DNA of 64,000 nucleotides, taken from JADCGM01 sp943370355 (GTDB lineage Bacteria; Pseudomonadota; Alphaproteobacteria; Sphingomonadales; Sphingomonadaceae). The translations under genes were made by a program, and so were the position numbers. Below the pieces are notes generated by a model that saw only the letters and a program-made list of their open reading frames with translations, was not told the origin of the DNA and searched no databases. Within the stretch, counting starts at the first letter, position 1; each line of letters begins with the position of its first letter. Positions 51,388 through 59,884 of this stretch are shown one piece after another. Location of the stretch: NCBI GenBank assembly GCA_943370355.1, contig CALRQP020000017.1, positions 8,187 to 72,186 on the forward strand. Reading direction: 5' to 3'.

Positions 51388-51406
51388 GCGAATGATTATC
51401 AGGAGC
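51388..51406 (-). promoter_or_regulatory. Fur-box-like operator before bfd-bfr
   Basis: The 19 bases GCGAATGATTATCAGGAGC match the classical Fur consensus GATAATGATTATCATTATC at 14 of 19 positions, including the whole core AATGATTATCA. The site lies 27 bases before the bfd start in minus-strand sense, where a Fur dimer could block transcription when iron is plentiful. In alphaproteobacteria Fur is often Mur-like or replaced by Irr and RirA, so binding protein is not certain. Confidence 0.7.
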
Positions 51407-51431
51407 GAGAGCTTATTGCAAGCGGTTCGCG

Positions 51432-52046
51432 TTAGCGGGAAGCGGAGCCCCAATAATTGAAGCTCATCGGCCGCGGTCCGGGGATGTAGTTGGCGCGCAG
51501 GCCGTCGGGATTGAAGCCGCCTTCGCGGAGCAGCGCCGGGATGTCGCGCGCCAGATGGCAGCCGCCGCCGATGACCTTCCATAACGGGGTCAGCCGCTCC
51601 TGCCACAGGACGACCGCCGCGTCGGGGGCGCGGCCATGTTCGGAGAACAGCAGTCGCCCGCCGGGCTTCAGCACCCGGTGCATTTCGCGCAGCGCGGCGA
51701 CGGCGCCGGGGATCGTGCAGAGCGTATAGGTGGTGACCACGGTGTCGGCGCTCGCGTCGTCGAGCGGGATCTGCTCGCCCGGCAGGCCGATGAACTCGAC
51801 CGGGAAGGGGCTGTGCGCGGCCTTCCGCTCGGCCATGCGGCGGATGTCGTCGGAGGGCTCAAGGCCCCAGAGGAGTTCGACCTTGGCCGGATCGTAGAAG
51901 GGCAGGTTGAGGCCGGAGCCGATGCCGATTTCCAGTACGCGGCCCTGCGCTTGCGGAACGACCAGCCGACGCTGGTAGCTGATCGGCTTCGCGCCACAGG
52001 CGAGGTTGATGACGTGCGGGAGGATATGGCGGTCGTAGAAGCCCAT
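51432..52046 (-). CDS. SAM-dependent methyltransferase, class I
   Basis: A 204-residue protein with the SAM-binding motif VLEIGIGSGLNLPFYDP (about 37-53), then GLEPSDD and the acidic DASADTVVTTYTLCTIP. The C-terminal part lacks motifs for a specific substrate, but the close match to the UbiE/small-molecule type (HRVLKPGGRLLFSEHG) suggests a lipid or small-molecule methylation. The start MGFYDRHILPHVINLACG is usual for this group. The gene is alone between the bfd promoter and DUF1453-like gene. Confidence 0.9.
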   Translation of the reverse strand: MGFYDRHILPHVINLACGAKPISYQRRLVVPQAQGRVLEIGIGSGLNLPFYDPAKVELLWGLEPSDDIRRMAERKAAHSPFPVEFIGLPGEQIPLDDASADTVVTTYTLCTIPGAVAALREMHRVLKPGGRLLFSEHGRAPDAAVVLWQERLTPLWKVIGGGCHLARDIPALLREGGFNPDGLRANYIPGPRPMSFNYWGSASR

Positions 52047-52053
52047 GCCGGTG

Positions 52054-52551
52054 CTAGCCAGTTGTTACGCCGTACGGCGCAACCTCTTTGGCGCGTTGCC
52101 AGATCGTGATTTGTTGGGTGACGATCATCGCGAGCGCGAAGACCATCAGCGCGTCGATGATCGCGCCAGCGTCCACAGCGCTACCGGACTCCATCGCCCA
52201 AGCGCGGATGCCCGAACGCACAGCGATCAGCCCGATGAGCAGCAGCAGGGTCAGGATATGCGTGTGCATCATCAGCTGACCCGTCTCGGGATCGCGGACG
52301 AGCCGAAAGGTCTTGGCCCGGAACCGGCCTACGACGACTCCAAAGGCTACGGCAAGAGCAAAGCCTGCGTAATTGACCAGCCCGAACGTGGCATGCGGCT
52401 GGAACCATAATCCCATGCTGATACCGAGTGTCGCGACGGCGGCGGGGATCCAGAGCCGGTTCGGATGCAGCGCGCGCGGCTTGCGGGCGCGTGCGATCCG
52501 GATGCCGACGACAAGCACGACGATCAGGATCGCAATTTGGTTGGGAGTCAT
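52054..52551 (-). CDS. CcdC/DUF1453-like membrane protein
   Basis: A 165-residue protein with four hydrophobic segments (about 5-20, 32-48, 57-75 and 96-112 with MHTHILTLLLLIGLIAVRSGIR) and a fifth near the end. The pattern resembles the CcdC/DUF1453 family, but I do not see a decisive motif. Its start overlaps the amino acid permease stop by 4 bases, making the two co-translated. Function unknown. Confidence 0.65.
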   Translation of the reverse strand: MTPNQIAILIVVLVVGIRIARARKPRALHPNRLWIPAAVATLGISMGLWFQPHATFGLVNYAGFALAVAFGVVVGRFRAKTFRLVRDPETGQLMMHTHILTLLLLIGLIAVRSGIRAWAMESGSAVDAGAIIDALMVFALAMIVTQQITIWQRAKEVAPYGVTTG

Positions 52552-53963
52552 GCCCCGGCCTTTGCCAGCCGGCTGTTCCGCATTCCGTACAACAGGTAGA
52601 GGACGACGCCCGCGATATTCCAGTAAAGGAAATAGCGCTGGGTCATGCTCGGCAGGCTGGTGAACAGATAAAGGCAGCCGAGGATCGCCGCCGGGCCGAT
52701 CACCCAGGCCAGCGGCGCGCGGAAGGTGCGCACTCGGTCGGGCTCGCGGATGCGTAATACCAGCATGCAGACGGCGACGGCCGTGAAGGCGGCCAGCGTC
52801 CCCGCATTGGCGAGCGCTGCGATCTCGTCGAGCCGCGCGATACCGGCAAGGCCCGCGACTAGTACCGCTGTGAACATCGTGATGCGGATCGGCGTGCCCG
52901 TGCGCCTGTTCACCTTAGCGAGCGTATCGGGCAGCAAGCCGTCGCGCGCCATGACGAAGAAGATGCGGCTCTGGCCATAGAGGAAGGCGAGCAGCACGGT
53001 CGGCAGCGCGATGATCGCCGCCGCCGCGATGATGCCTGCCATGCCGGGCTGGCCGAGCAGCCGCAGGATCAGCGCGAGCGGCTCGGGGCTCGTCGCATAG
53101 CGGGTGTAGGTCATCGACCCGACGGCCGCCGCCGCCACTGCGACATAAACAAGCGTGCAGACCAGCATCGAGCCAACGATGCCGATCGCCAGGTCGCGGC
53201 CCGGCTTCTTGGTTTCCTCGGCCGCTGTCGAAATCGCATCGAAGCCGTAGAAGGCGAAAAAGATGATCGCCGCCGCAGCCATCACGCCGCGCTCCAGCCC
53301 CTGCGCATCGGGGGCCTTGGCGAAGCCATAGGGCATGAAGGGTTCGAAATTGCCGGAATTGAAGTGCGGCAGTGCGACGGCCACGAACACCGCCAGCGCG
53401 ATGATCTTGAACACGACCAGCACGGCGTTGACCGTCGCGCTCTCCTTGGTGCCGAGCGACAGCATGCCCGCGACGACCGCGATGATGAAGACGGCGGCGA
53501 GATTGATGACGCCGCCGGCATGCGGCCCCGACGCGAGCGCCTTGGGGAGAGCCCAGCCGATGCTTTCCAGAAAGCCATTGGCATAGCCCGCCCAGCCGAC
53601 CGCGACGGCGGACACGACGAGTGAATATTCGAGGATCAGGCTCCAGCCGATCACCCAGGCGATCGCTTCGCCGAGCACGGCATAGCTGTAGGTGTAGGCG
53701 CTGCCCGAGGCGGGCATCATCGTCGCCATTTCGGCATAGGCGAGTGCTGCGCAGGCGCAGATCGCGCCGGCGATCAGGAAGGACAGCACGACCGCCGGAC
53801 CGGCGAGGTTCGCGCCGACGCCGATCAGCGTATAGATGCCTGTCCCGACGATCGCGCCGACGCCGAGCGCGACGAGATGCGGCCAGGACAGCGTCGGCGT
53901 CAGCCGGTGCTCGGCGCGCACGTCGGCCGGGTCTGCCGATTTCCGCCTGTTCCAGAATGCCAT
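52548..53963 (-). CDS. Amino acid permease, APC family, cationic-amino-acid type
   Basis: A 471-residue membrane protein with twelve or more hydrophobic segments. The first helix has the substrate-binding GAIVGTGIYTLIGVGA (about 36-51), and AFYGFDAISTAAEETKKPGRDLAIGI (about 240-265) is diagnostic. It resembles YfnA/CAT-type transporters with proton symport. Substrate range is not predictable beyond amino acids. A start at 53963 with a basic N terminus is consistent with cytoplasmic placement. Confidence 0.92.
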   Translation of the reverse strand: MAFWNRRKSADPADVRAEHRLTPTLSWPHLVALGVGAIVGTGIYTLIGVGANLAGPAVVLSFLIAGAICACAALAYAEMATMMPASGSAYTYSYAVLGEAIAWVIGWSLILEYSLVVSAVAVGWAGYANGFLESIGWALPKALASGPHAGGVINLAAVFIIAVVAGMLSLGTKESATVNAVLVVFKIIALAVFVAVALPHFNSGNFEPFMPYGFAKAPDAQGLERGVMAAAAIIFFAFYGFDAISTAAEETKKPGRDLAIGIVGSMLVCTLVYVAVAAAAVGSMTYTRYATSPEPLALILRLLGQPGMAGIIAAAAIIALPTVLLAFLYGQSRIFFVMARDGLLPDTLAKVNRRTGTPIRITMFTAVLVAGLAGIARLDEIAALANAGTLAAFTAVAVCMLVLRIREPDRVRTFRAPLAWVIGPAAILGCLYLFTSLPSMTQRYFLYWNIAGVVLYLLYGMRNSRLAKAGA

Positions 53964-54046
53964 GCGCTGTAGCCCCCGTTGATTTGCTTTGGCGCGACGT
54001 TAGCCGCTCCGCCGCACTTTGCCAGCCGGGAAAGCGGTTCGCCCCC

Positions 54047-54071
54047 GGAACGGATTGCGCCGCGCCGCGTT
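54047..54071 (+). promoter_or_regulatory. EcfG-type general stress promoter
   Basis: GGAAC (54047-54051) and CGTT (54068-54071) are separated by exactly 16 bases, matching the -35/-10 of the alphaproteobacterial general stress sigma factor EcfG (GGAAC-N16/17-CGTT). AGGAG (54094-54098) and the ATG of a DUF1328 gene at 54106 follow within 35 bases. The downstream gene is of a stress-linked kind, adding support. Confidence 0.8.
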
Positions 54072-54105
54072 CGGATTTCGCATTCAGAGCAGCAGGAGCT
54101 TCGTC

Positions 54106-54282
54106 ATGATCAAATGGGCCATCATCTTCGCCATCATCGCGGTCATCGCAGGCATCCTCGGCTTCGGCGGAGTCGCCGGTGCGGCTGCCGGCATCGCCAA
54201 ATTCCTGTTCATCGCCGCCATCGTGATCTTCCTGATCTTCCTCGTGCTCGGCGTAACCGCTGCGCGGAAAATCAGCTCCTAG
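54106..54282 (+). CDS. DUF1328-family small membrane protein
   Basis: A 58-residue protein with two hydrophobic helices (MIKWAIIFAIIAVIAGILGFGG and GIAKFLFIAAIVIFLIFLVLGVTAA) joined by a Gly-Ala turn, matching the YtjA/DUF1328 pattern. Members are small inner-membrane proteins that respond to stress; the precise role is unknown. The ATG at 54106 has a good AGGAG site, and an EcfG-like promoter lies before it. A further upstream in-frame ATG at 54019 falls before the promoter. Confidence 0.92.
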   Translation: MIKWAIIFAIIAVIAGILGFGGVAGAAAGIAKFLFIAAIVIFLIFLVLGVTAARKISS

Positions 54283-54344
54283 CCGGGCTTGCCGGCGGGC
54301 AGGCGGCGACGCATCATCGGCCCTCATCTTGGGGGAAATACCGA

Positions 54345-56087
54345 ATGCGTCTCGTCCTGCTCGCCGCTGCCCTGCTGTCCACGTCCGCGCTGGCGGCGCC
54401 CGCCGACGATTTTCACAAGCTGCTGACCGATCATTGGTCCTGGTATTTGTCGGTCAACCCGATGCAGGCGACCGACCTCGGCAACCACAGCTATGACAAT
54501 CAGATCGGCGATCCGTCGCTGGCCGAGGCCGACCGCGAAGCGAAGACCGCGCAGGCGTTCATCGCGCGCATCGATGCGATCGACCCCACTGCGCTGACGC
54601 CAGCCGATCGCGTCAACCGTGCGATTCTCCGCCGCATGCTCGCCGAACAGGTCGAGGGCAACAGCTTCGGTCAGCGCGCGATCACCTTCACGACCTATTA
54701 TGGCTGGCACACCGGGTTCGCAGGCTTTCCAGAGAATGCGCCGCAAGTCACCAAGGCGGATTTCGACTCCTATCTCGCGCGGCTGAACGCCTATGCGGCC
54801 TATAACAAGGCGCAGATCGACGTGACGCGCACTGGCCTCAAGGCCGGCTATGCCCAGCCCTGCGCGCCGCTCACCGGGTTCGAGAAATCCATCTCGGCTC
54901 ATATCGTCGACGCACCCGAGAAATCGGTATTCTGGGCCCCGTTCGCCAAACCCAAGCCCAAGGCCATTTCCGATGCCGACTGGGCCGACATGCAGGCCCG
55001 CGCCAGGACCGCGATCATGACCGGTGTCGTCCCTGCCTACCGCGCCTTCCTCGACTTCTACACCAAGGACTATGCTCCGAAGTGCCGCACCACCGTCGGC
55101 ATCGGCGCGACGCCCGGCGGCCCTGCCTATTACGCCTATCGTGCCCGCGTCATGACGACGACCGACATGACGCCGGAGGCGATCCACCAGCTTGGCCTGT
55201 CGGAGGTCGCGCGGATCGGCGCGGCGATGGACAAGGTCGCCGCCGACGCTGGTTACAAGGACCGTGCCAGCTTCGTCGCGCACATGCGCACCGATCCGCA
55301 ATTCTACGCCAAGAGCCCGCAGGAGCTGCTCGAAAAGTCGGCCTATATCGCCAAGCAGATCGACGACTGGTTGCCCAAGCTCATCGGCAAACTGCCGCGG
55401 TTGCCGTTCAGCGTGAAGCCGATCCCCGCCGATCAGGCCGAGGGCACGACGACCGCCTATTCCGAATGGGGCAGCGTCGCGAACGGCCGCGCCGGCGTAT
55501 ACCGCGTCAACACCACCCATCTCGACCAGCGGCCGCTCTACGAGCTGCCCGCGCTGACCATGCATGAGGCCGCCCCCGGCCATCAGACGCAGGGCTCGCT
55601 GCAACAAGAGCTCAGTCTCCCCGCCTTCCGCAAATATTCAGCGTCCTTCACCGCCTTCGTAGAGGGCTGGGCGCTGTACACTGAAAGCCTCGGCGAGGAG
55701 ATTGGCCTCTACGACACGCCTGAGAAGAAGATGGGCCGTTACAGCTATGAAATGTGGCGCGCCTGCCGCCTCGTCGTCGATACCGGCATGCATGCGAAGG
55801 GCTGGAGCCGCCAGCAGGCGATCGACTACATGATGACGAACACCGCGCTCAGCCAGCACAATGTCGAGGCGGAGGTGAACCGCTACATCACCTGGCCGGG
55901 ACAGGCGCTCGCCTACAAGGTCGGCGAACTGACCATCAAGCGGCTGCGCGCCAAGGCGGAGGCCGAGCTCGGCCCGAAGTTCGACCTGCGCAGCTTCCAT
56001 GACGCTGTGCTCGGCCAAGGGCCGGTGCCGATGGACGTGCTGGAGACGCAGATCGACGAATGGATCGCGGCGCGGAAAGCGGCATGA
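54345..56087 (+). CDS. DUF885-family secreted protein, putative peptidase
   Basis: A 580-residue protein with a signal peptide (MRLVLLAAALLSTSALA). Conserved HEAAPGHQTQ (about residue 407) has the HExxxH-like pattern with a Zn-suitable His pair, and VEGWALYTESLGEE and DTGMHAKGWSRQQAIDYM further on are family markers. DUF885 proteins are suspected zinc peptidases but activity is not settled. Its stop overlaps the next gene by 4 bases. GGGGGAAA precedes the ATG. Confidence 0.88.
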   Translation: MRLVLLAAALLSTSALAAPADDFHKLLTDHWSWYLSVNPMQATDLGNHSYDNQIGDPSLAEADREAKTAQAFIARIDAIDPTALTPADRVNRAILRRMLAEQVEGNSFGQRAITFTTYYGWHTGFAGFPENAPQVTKADFDSYLARLNAYAAYNKAQIDVTRTGLKAGYAQPCAPLTGFEKSISAHIVDAPEKSVFWAPFAKPKPKAISDADWADMQARARTAIMTGVVPAYRAFLDFYTKDYAPKCRTTVGIGATPGGPAYYAYRARVMTTTDMTPEAIHQLGLSEVARIGAAMDKVAADAGYKDRASFVAHMRTDPQFYAKSPQELLEKSAYIAKQIDDWLPKLIGKLPRLPFSVKPIPADQAEGTTTAYSEWGSVANGRAGVYRVNTTHLDQRPLYELPALTMHEAAPGHQTQGSLQQELSLPAFRKYSASFTAFVEGWALYTESLGEEIGLYDTPEKKMGRYSYEMWRACRLVVDTGMHAKGWSRQQAIDYMMTNTALSQHNVEAEVNRYITWPGQALAYKVGELTIKRLRAKAEAELGPKFDLRSFHDAVLGQGPVPMDVLETQIDEWIAARKAA

Positions 56088-56797
56088 GACGCGGCTTCGT
56101 CGCCAGCGCATTCGCGCTGCTTTTGCTCGCCGCGGCACCGGACGCGTCGGTGCGCAGCGAGCGGGTGCGCGTTTCCTCAGGTGGGCCGACAGTGGCTGTG
56201 GCAGGGCGGATCAAGGGCTGGGAGTCGGTCACCTATCGGATTGCGGCCCGTCGCGGCGACCGGCTCACCGTCCGTCTGAAATCCACGAGCCTGTCCAATT
56301 ATTTCAACATCACCGCGCCGGGTGCCGATTCCGCACTGTTCATCGGGTCGACCGAGGGGGACCGCTTCTCCGGCGTCCTCCCGGTGTCCGGCGACTATGC
56401 CATCGACGTCTATCTAATGCGGAATGCGGCACGCCGCGGCACTGTTTCGACTTACACCCTCTCCTTCGGCCTGCCGGGCGACAGCGCGGTACGCGGCGAT
56501 GTGCTGGTGCCGGGAACGCCCTATCATGCGACGGCGCAAATCGCCTGCGGTCCGGCAGCGGCGCGCCGGCCATCCCTTTGCAACGCAGGTGTCGTGAGGC
56601 GGGGCAGCGGCTCTGCAACCGTTCACATCACTCTGCCGGGTGGCGGCGAGCAAATATTGGTCTTCCGCGATGGCAGGCCGATTTCGGCCAAGCCGGGTCG
56701 CATCCGGGCTGCCGCACGCGCCAATGATAAGACCGCGATCACCCTCGAGTCCGGACGCCATTTCGAAATCGTCGACGCCTTCGTCAGGGGTGGCTGA
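56084..56797 (+). CDS. Secreted beta-sandwich protein, PPC-like, unknown
   Basis: A 237-residue protein with a signal (GFVASAFALLLLAAAP). The pattern WESVTYRIAARRGDRLTVRLKSTSLSNYFNITAP, then GVLPVSGDYAIDVYLMRNAARRGTVSTYTLSF resembles bacterial pre-peptidase C-terminal (PPC) beta domains, often carried on secreted proteases. The C-terminal third, with two Cys, is not recognised. Start overlaps the DUF885 stop (ATGA). A helper for the putative peptidase is inference. Confidence 0.65.
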   Translation: MRRGFVASAFALLLLAAAPDASVRSERVRVSSGGPTVAVAGRIKGWESVTYRIAARRGDRLTVRLKSTSLSNYFNITAPGADSALFIGSTEGDRFSGVLPVSGDYAIDVYLMRNAARRGTVSTYTLSFGLPGDSAVRGDVLVPGTPYHATAQIACGPAAARRPSLCNAGVVRRGSGSATVHITLPGGGEQILVFRDGRPISAKPGRIRAAARANDKTAITLESGRHFEIVDAFVRGG

Positions 56798-56878
56798 CCC
56801 CCAAAAACTGCGCCTTGCGGTCGCAATCGCGCAGTCTAAACTCGATTCGGTCACGGAACGGATTCGGGGAGCTGCGCG

Positions 56879-57349
56879 ATGGTGTCACTGGGTTTGCTCG
56901 TTCTGGCTTTTGCTGCGGCCGGCGACAGCGGCGGCAGTGATAAGCTGCAGCTGATTTGCTACGGCGAAGGCAGCAAACCGCAAATGGAAATCAAGTCCGG
57001 CTACGCCTACGACTGGAAACAGCACAAGACGGCCTTCCAGACGCGCAGCGAACTGACGACCAAGGAATTCGAGGCCCAGGTTCTTGTCGAGATCGCCGGC
57101 GACCGCAGCAGCATCCGCCTCCCGAAAAAGCTGATCCCGCCGATCAATTCGGGCGGTAGCAGCGGGTGGTGGGACCTTCAGAACGTCCGGACCGACCGCG
57201 ATGAGATTACCGCCACCTTCAAGCTAAATGGCTTCAACAAGCCGAACCTGCTGATCGACCGGCGCACCGGGCGCATCAGCATCAAGGGGATGTCGGCCTT
57301 CCGTGGCCACTGCCAGTCCAACGAGGATGACGGCCGCCGGAAATTCTAG
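56879..57349 (+). CDS. Secreted protein of unknown function
   Basis: A 156-residue protein with a hydrophobic start (MVSLGLLVLAFAAAGDSGG), probably a signal. The mature part alternates charged and hydrophobic residues (LQLICYGEGSKPQMEIKSG, IAGDRSSIRLPKKLIPP, LNGFNKPNLLIDRRTGRISIKGMSAFRGHC), a likely beta-fold with two Cys that could form a disulfide. GGAAC occurs at 56855 without a CGTT partner. No family recognised. Confidence 0.7.
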   Translation: MVSLGLLVLAFAAAGDSGGSDKLQLICYGEGSKPQMEIKSGYAYDWKQHKTAFQTRSELTTKEFEAQVLVEIAGDRSSIRLPKKLIPPINSGGSSGWWDLQNVRTDRDEITATFKLNGFNKPNLLIDRRTGRISIKGMSAFRGHCQSNEDDGRRKF

Positions 57350-57420
57350 CGCCATCGCAATTCGCAGCGGAACCCGTCGCGCCGCCGCGCGCTTAACGGT
57401 CGGAATTCAGGAGGCGGACC

Positions 57421-57681
57421 ATGCTGGGTAAACTTGCGACGGCGGCGATCGGGCGGAAGGTCGCACAACGCTTCGAAGGGCCGAATGCCGGCATGGCCGG
57501 TGCAGTCATCGGCGTGGCGGTTCCGGCTGTGATTGCCGGTATCACGCGGCGGCGCATCGGTGCGCTGGGCTGGCTGGCGATCGGCGTGGGTGGCTATGCC
57601 GCGAAGCGCTGGTTCGACAAGCAGCAGGCAACGCCGACGACGCCCGTCATCGCGCCGGCCACCGCCGAGAATTTCGCCTGA
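57421..57681 (+). CDS. Small Gly/Ala-rich membrane protein, unknown
   Basis: An 86-residue protein with a hydrophobic Gly-Ala-Val-rich segment (about 25-42, AGMAGAVIGVAVPAVIAGI) and a second near residues 48-60. The ATG has an excellent AGGAGGCG site. GGAAC at 57369-57373 is followed 16 bases later by CGCTT, similar to but not equal to an EcfG -10. It may be another envelope stress protein. Not recognised. Confidence 0.65.
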   Translation: MLGKLATAAIGRKVAQRFEGPNAGMAGAVIGVAVPAVIAGITRRRIGALGWLAIGVGGYAAKRWFDKQQATPTTPVIAPATAENFA

Positions 57682-57693
57682 GGGCTGCCGGCC

Positions 57694-58170
57694 CTACAGA
57701 AGCTTCTCGATATCGCTCTTCAGCGCCTCGGGCTTCACGGTCGGGGCGAAGCGCTCGACGACATTGCCGTCCTTGTCGACGAGGAATTTGGTGAAATTCC
57801 ACTTGATGCCCTCGGTGCCGAGCACGCCCTTCGCCTTGGACTTCAGATATTTGAACAGCGGATGCGCGCCGGAGCCATTGACCTCGACCTTCGCGAACAT
57901 CGGGAACTTGACGTCATAGGTCAGCGAACAGAAATTCGCGATCTCGGCGGCGTCGCCGGGTTCCTGCGCGCCAAACTGGTTGCACGGGAATCCGAGCACC
58001 GCGAGGTCACCCTTATACGCCTCGTGCAGCATCTCCAGCCCTTCATATTGCGGCGTGAACCCGCATTTTGAGGCGGTGTTGACGATGAGCATCGGCTTGC
58101 CGCGATAATCGGCGAGCGACTGTTCCTTGCCGTCGATCGTGGTGACGGTGAAATCATAGATATCCGACAT
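57694..58170 (-). CDS. Glutathione peroxidase
   Basis: A 158-residue thioredoxin-fold peroxidase. The catalytic Cys is in NTASKCGFTPQYEGL (about residue 36), with Gln in GFPCNQFGAQEPG and Trp in KWNFTKFLV as the usual triad. Cys rather than selenocysteine is used. It reduces peroxides with glutathione or thioredoxin. The start at 58170 fits the family. It lies opposite the small-protein gene at its 3' end. Confidence 0.95.
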   Translation of the reverse strand: MSDIYDFTVTTIDGKEQSLADYRGKPMLIVNTASKCGFTPQYEGLEMLHEAYKGDLAVLGFPCNQFGAQEPGDAAEIANFCSLTYDVKFPMFAKVEVNGSGAHPLFKYLKSKAKGVLGTEGIKWNFTKFLVDKDGNVVERFAPTVKPEALKSDIEKLL

Positions 58171-58216
58171 GCCTGAGCCCCCGCGATGAAGGCAGCACGC
58201 TATCTGGCAATTTGCG

Positions 58217-58251
58217 ATCTGTCATCCCGGCTCGGGGCCGGGATGACAGAT
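58217..58251. repeat. 35-bp palindrome of the TGTCATCCCGG family
   Basis: ATCTGTCATCCCGGC and GCCGGGATGACAGAT are perfect 15-bp arms around TCGGG. It shares the CTGTCATCCCGG start with the long element at 15069-15178. It lies between the helicase stop (58263, minus) and the glutathione peroxidase start, downstream of the helicase in minus-strand sense, where a hairpin could end transcription. Confidence 0.85.
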
Positions 58252-58262
58252 GGACTTCAGGT

Positions 58263-59603
58263 CTACCGCCCGCCGAAGCGGCGCTGGCCGCCGCGATTGC
58301 CGCCAGCCCCGGCACCGGGACCACCGCGACCACCGCCCGAGTGAACCTTGACGCCCTGCGCCGGACGGCCGTTCTGGCCGGGGCGGCTGCGCGGCTGGAA
58401 GCGGCGCTCCTCGCGCTCCGGCTCGGCGGCTGCCGGACGCAGCGCCTTCACCTTGGCGACTTCCTCGCGGAAATTCGCAGGCAGCGGTGCCATTTCGATC
58501 TTCTGGCGCGTCAGCTTTTCGATGTCGCGCAGATAGGGCCGCTCGTCATCGGCGACGAAGCTCAGCGCCAGGCCCGCAGCGCCGGCGCGCGCGGTGCGGC
58601 CGATGCGGTGGACATATTGCTCGGGCACGTTCGGGATTTCGAAGTTCACGACCAGTTCGACCGCTTCGACGTCGATGCCGCGCGCGGCGATATCGGTCGC
58701 GATCAGCACCGGCGTCTTGCCCGACTTGAACGCATCCAGCGCGCGCTCGCGCTGCGGCTGGCTCTTGTTGCCGTGGATCGCCGAGGAATCGATGCCCGCT
58801 GCCGCCAGATGGCGGACGACGCGGTCGGCACCATGCTTGGTGCGCGTGAACACGAGCACACGGCCCTTGCCCATGTCGCGCAGCGTGACGGTCAACAGCG
58901 CCTGCTTCTCGGCCTGGTTGACGAAGGTCGCGCGCTGCTCGACGCGTTCGGCGGTCGTTGCGACGGGTGCCACGGCAACCTGTGCCGGGTTGGTCAGGAA
59001 TTTGTCGGCGAGCTCGGAGATCGTCTTCGGCATCGTTGCCGAGAAGAACAGGCTTTGACGCTTGCGCGGCAGCATCGGCACGATGCGCTTCAGCGCATGG
59101 ATGAAGCCCAGGTCGAGCATCTGGTCGGCTTCGTCGAGTACGAGGAATTCGACATGCGCGAGCGTCAGCGCGCGCTGTTCGATGAGGTCGATGAGCCGGC
59201 CCGGCGTCGCGACGAGCACGTCGACGCCGCGCTCCATGATGCGGATCTGCCGGTTGATCGGCACGCCGCCGAACACCGTCGTGACCGACAGCTTCAGGAA
59301 CTTGCCATAGGTCTGGAAGGACTCGGCGATCTGCGAGGCGAGCTCGCGGGTCGGGGCGAGCACCAGCACGCGGCAGCCGTGGCGCGGCGTCGGGCGCGCA
59401 CCCTCGGCGGACAGCCGGTCGAGGATCGGCAGCGCGAACGCCGCCGTCTTGCCAGTGCCGGTCTGCGCGATGCCGCACAGGTCGCGGCCGGCGAGCACAT
59501 GCGGGATGGCCTGCGCCTGGATCGGCGTCGGCGTCGTGTAGCCTTCCGCTGCCAGCGCACGGGCGATGGGTTCGGACAGGTTCAGGTCGGAAAATTGGGT
59601 CAT
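58263..59603 (-). CDS. DEAD-box RNA helicase, RhlE-like
   Basis: A 446-residue ATP-dependent helicase. Motif Q is TPTPIQAQ; motif I AQTGTGKTAAF, Ia PTRELASQI, Ib TPGRLIDL, II LDEADQMLD, III SATMP, IV-V ATDIAARGIDV and VI HRIGRTARAG are all intact. The C-terminal tail of about 60 residues is basic and Gly-Arg-rich (SRPGQNGRPAQG, GGGRGGPGAG), typical of RNA binding. It unwinds RNA in ribosome maturation or RNA decay. The ATG at 59603 is preferred to an earlier in-frame codon at 59747. Confidence 0.95.
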   Translation of the reverse strand: MTQFSDLNLSEPIARALAAEGYTTPTPIQAQAIPHVLAGRDLCGIAQTGTGKTAAFALPILDRLSAEGARPTPRHGCRVLVLAPTRELASQIAESFQTYGKFLKLSVTTVFGGVPINRQIRIMERGVDVLVATPGRLIDLIEQRALTLAHVEFLVLDEADQMLDLGFIHALKRIVPMLPRKRQSLFFSATMPKTISELADKFLTNPAQVAVAPVATTAERVEQRATFVNQAEKQALLTVTLRDMGKGRVLVFTRTKHGADRVVRHLAAAGIDSSAIHGNKSQPQRERALDAFKSGKTPVLIATDIAARGIDVEAVELVVNFEIPNVPEQYVHRIGRTARAGAAGLALSFVADDERPYLRDIEKLTRQKIEMAPLPANFREEVAKVKALRPAAAEPEREERRFQPRSRPGQNGRPAQGVKVHSGGGRGGPGAGAGGNRGGQRRFGGR

Positions 59604-59884
59604 GATATCTTTCAGGTCGCAAAATGCGGGGAGCCCGCGCGACAAGCAGCCGTCACCATGACGGCACGCCCACGCAGGCTCGTTTGGAACGACCCGCGTG
59701 AATGAGGGCGTAAGTGACGGGGACAGCGGCTGAAGGGGAGGGCACAAGGGCGGATGTCTCTCCGCCCGCGCTTCACGCGACCCCCGCCATGCGGCCGCTA
59801 ACGGCCACCGACGCTGTGGCGGCGCATATGGGGGCGATTGGGCAATAAGTCAATCTAGGCGTCGAAAAGGGGTCCGGCCGCCAG

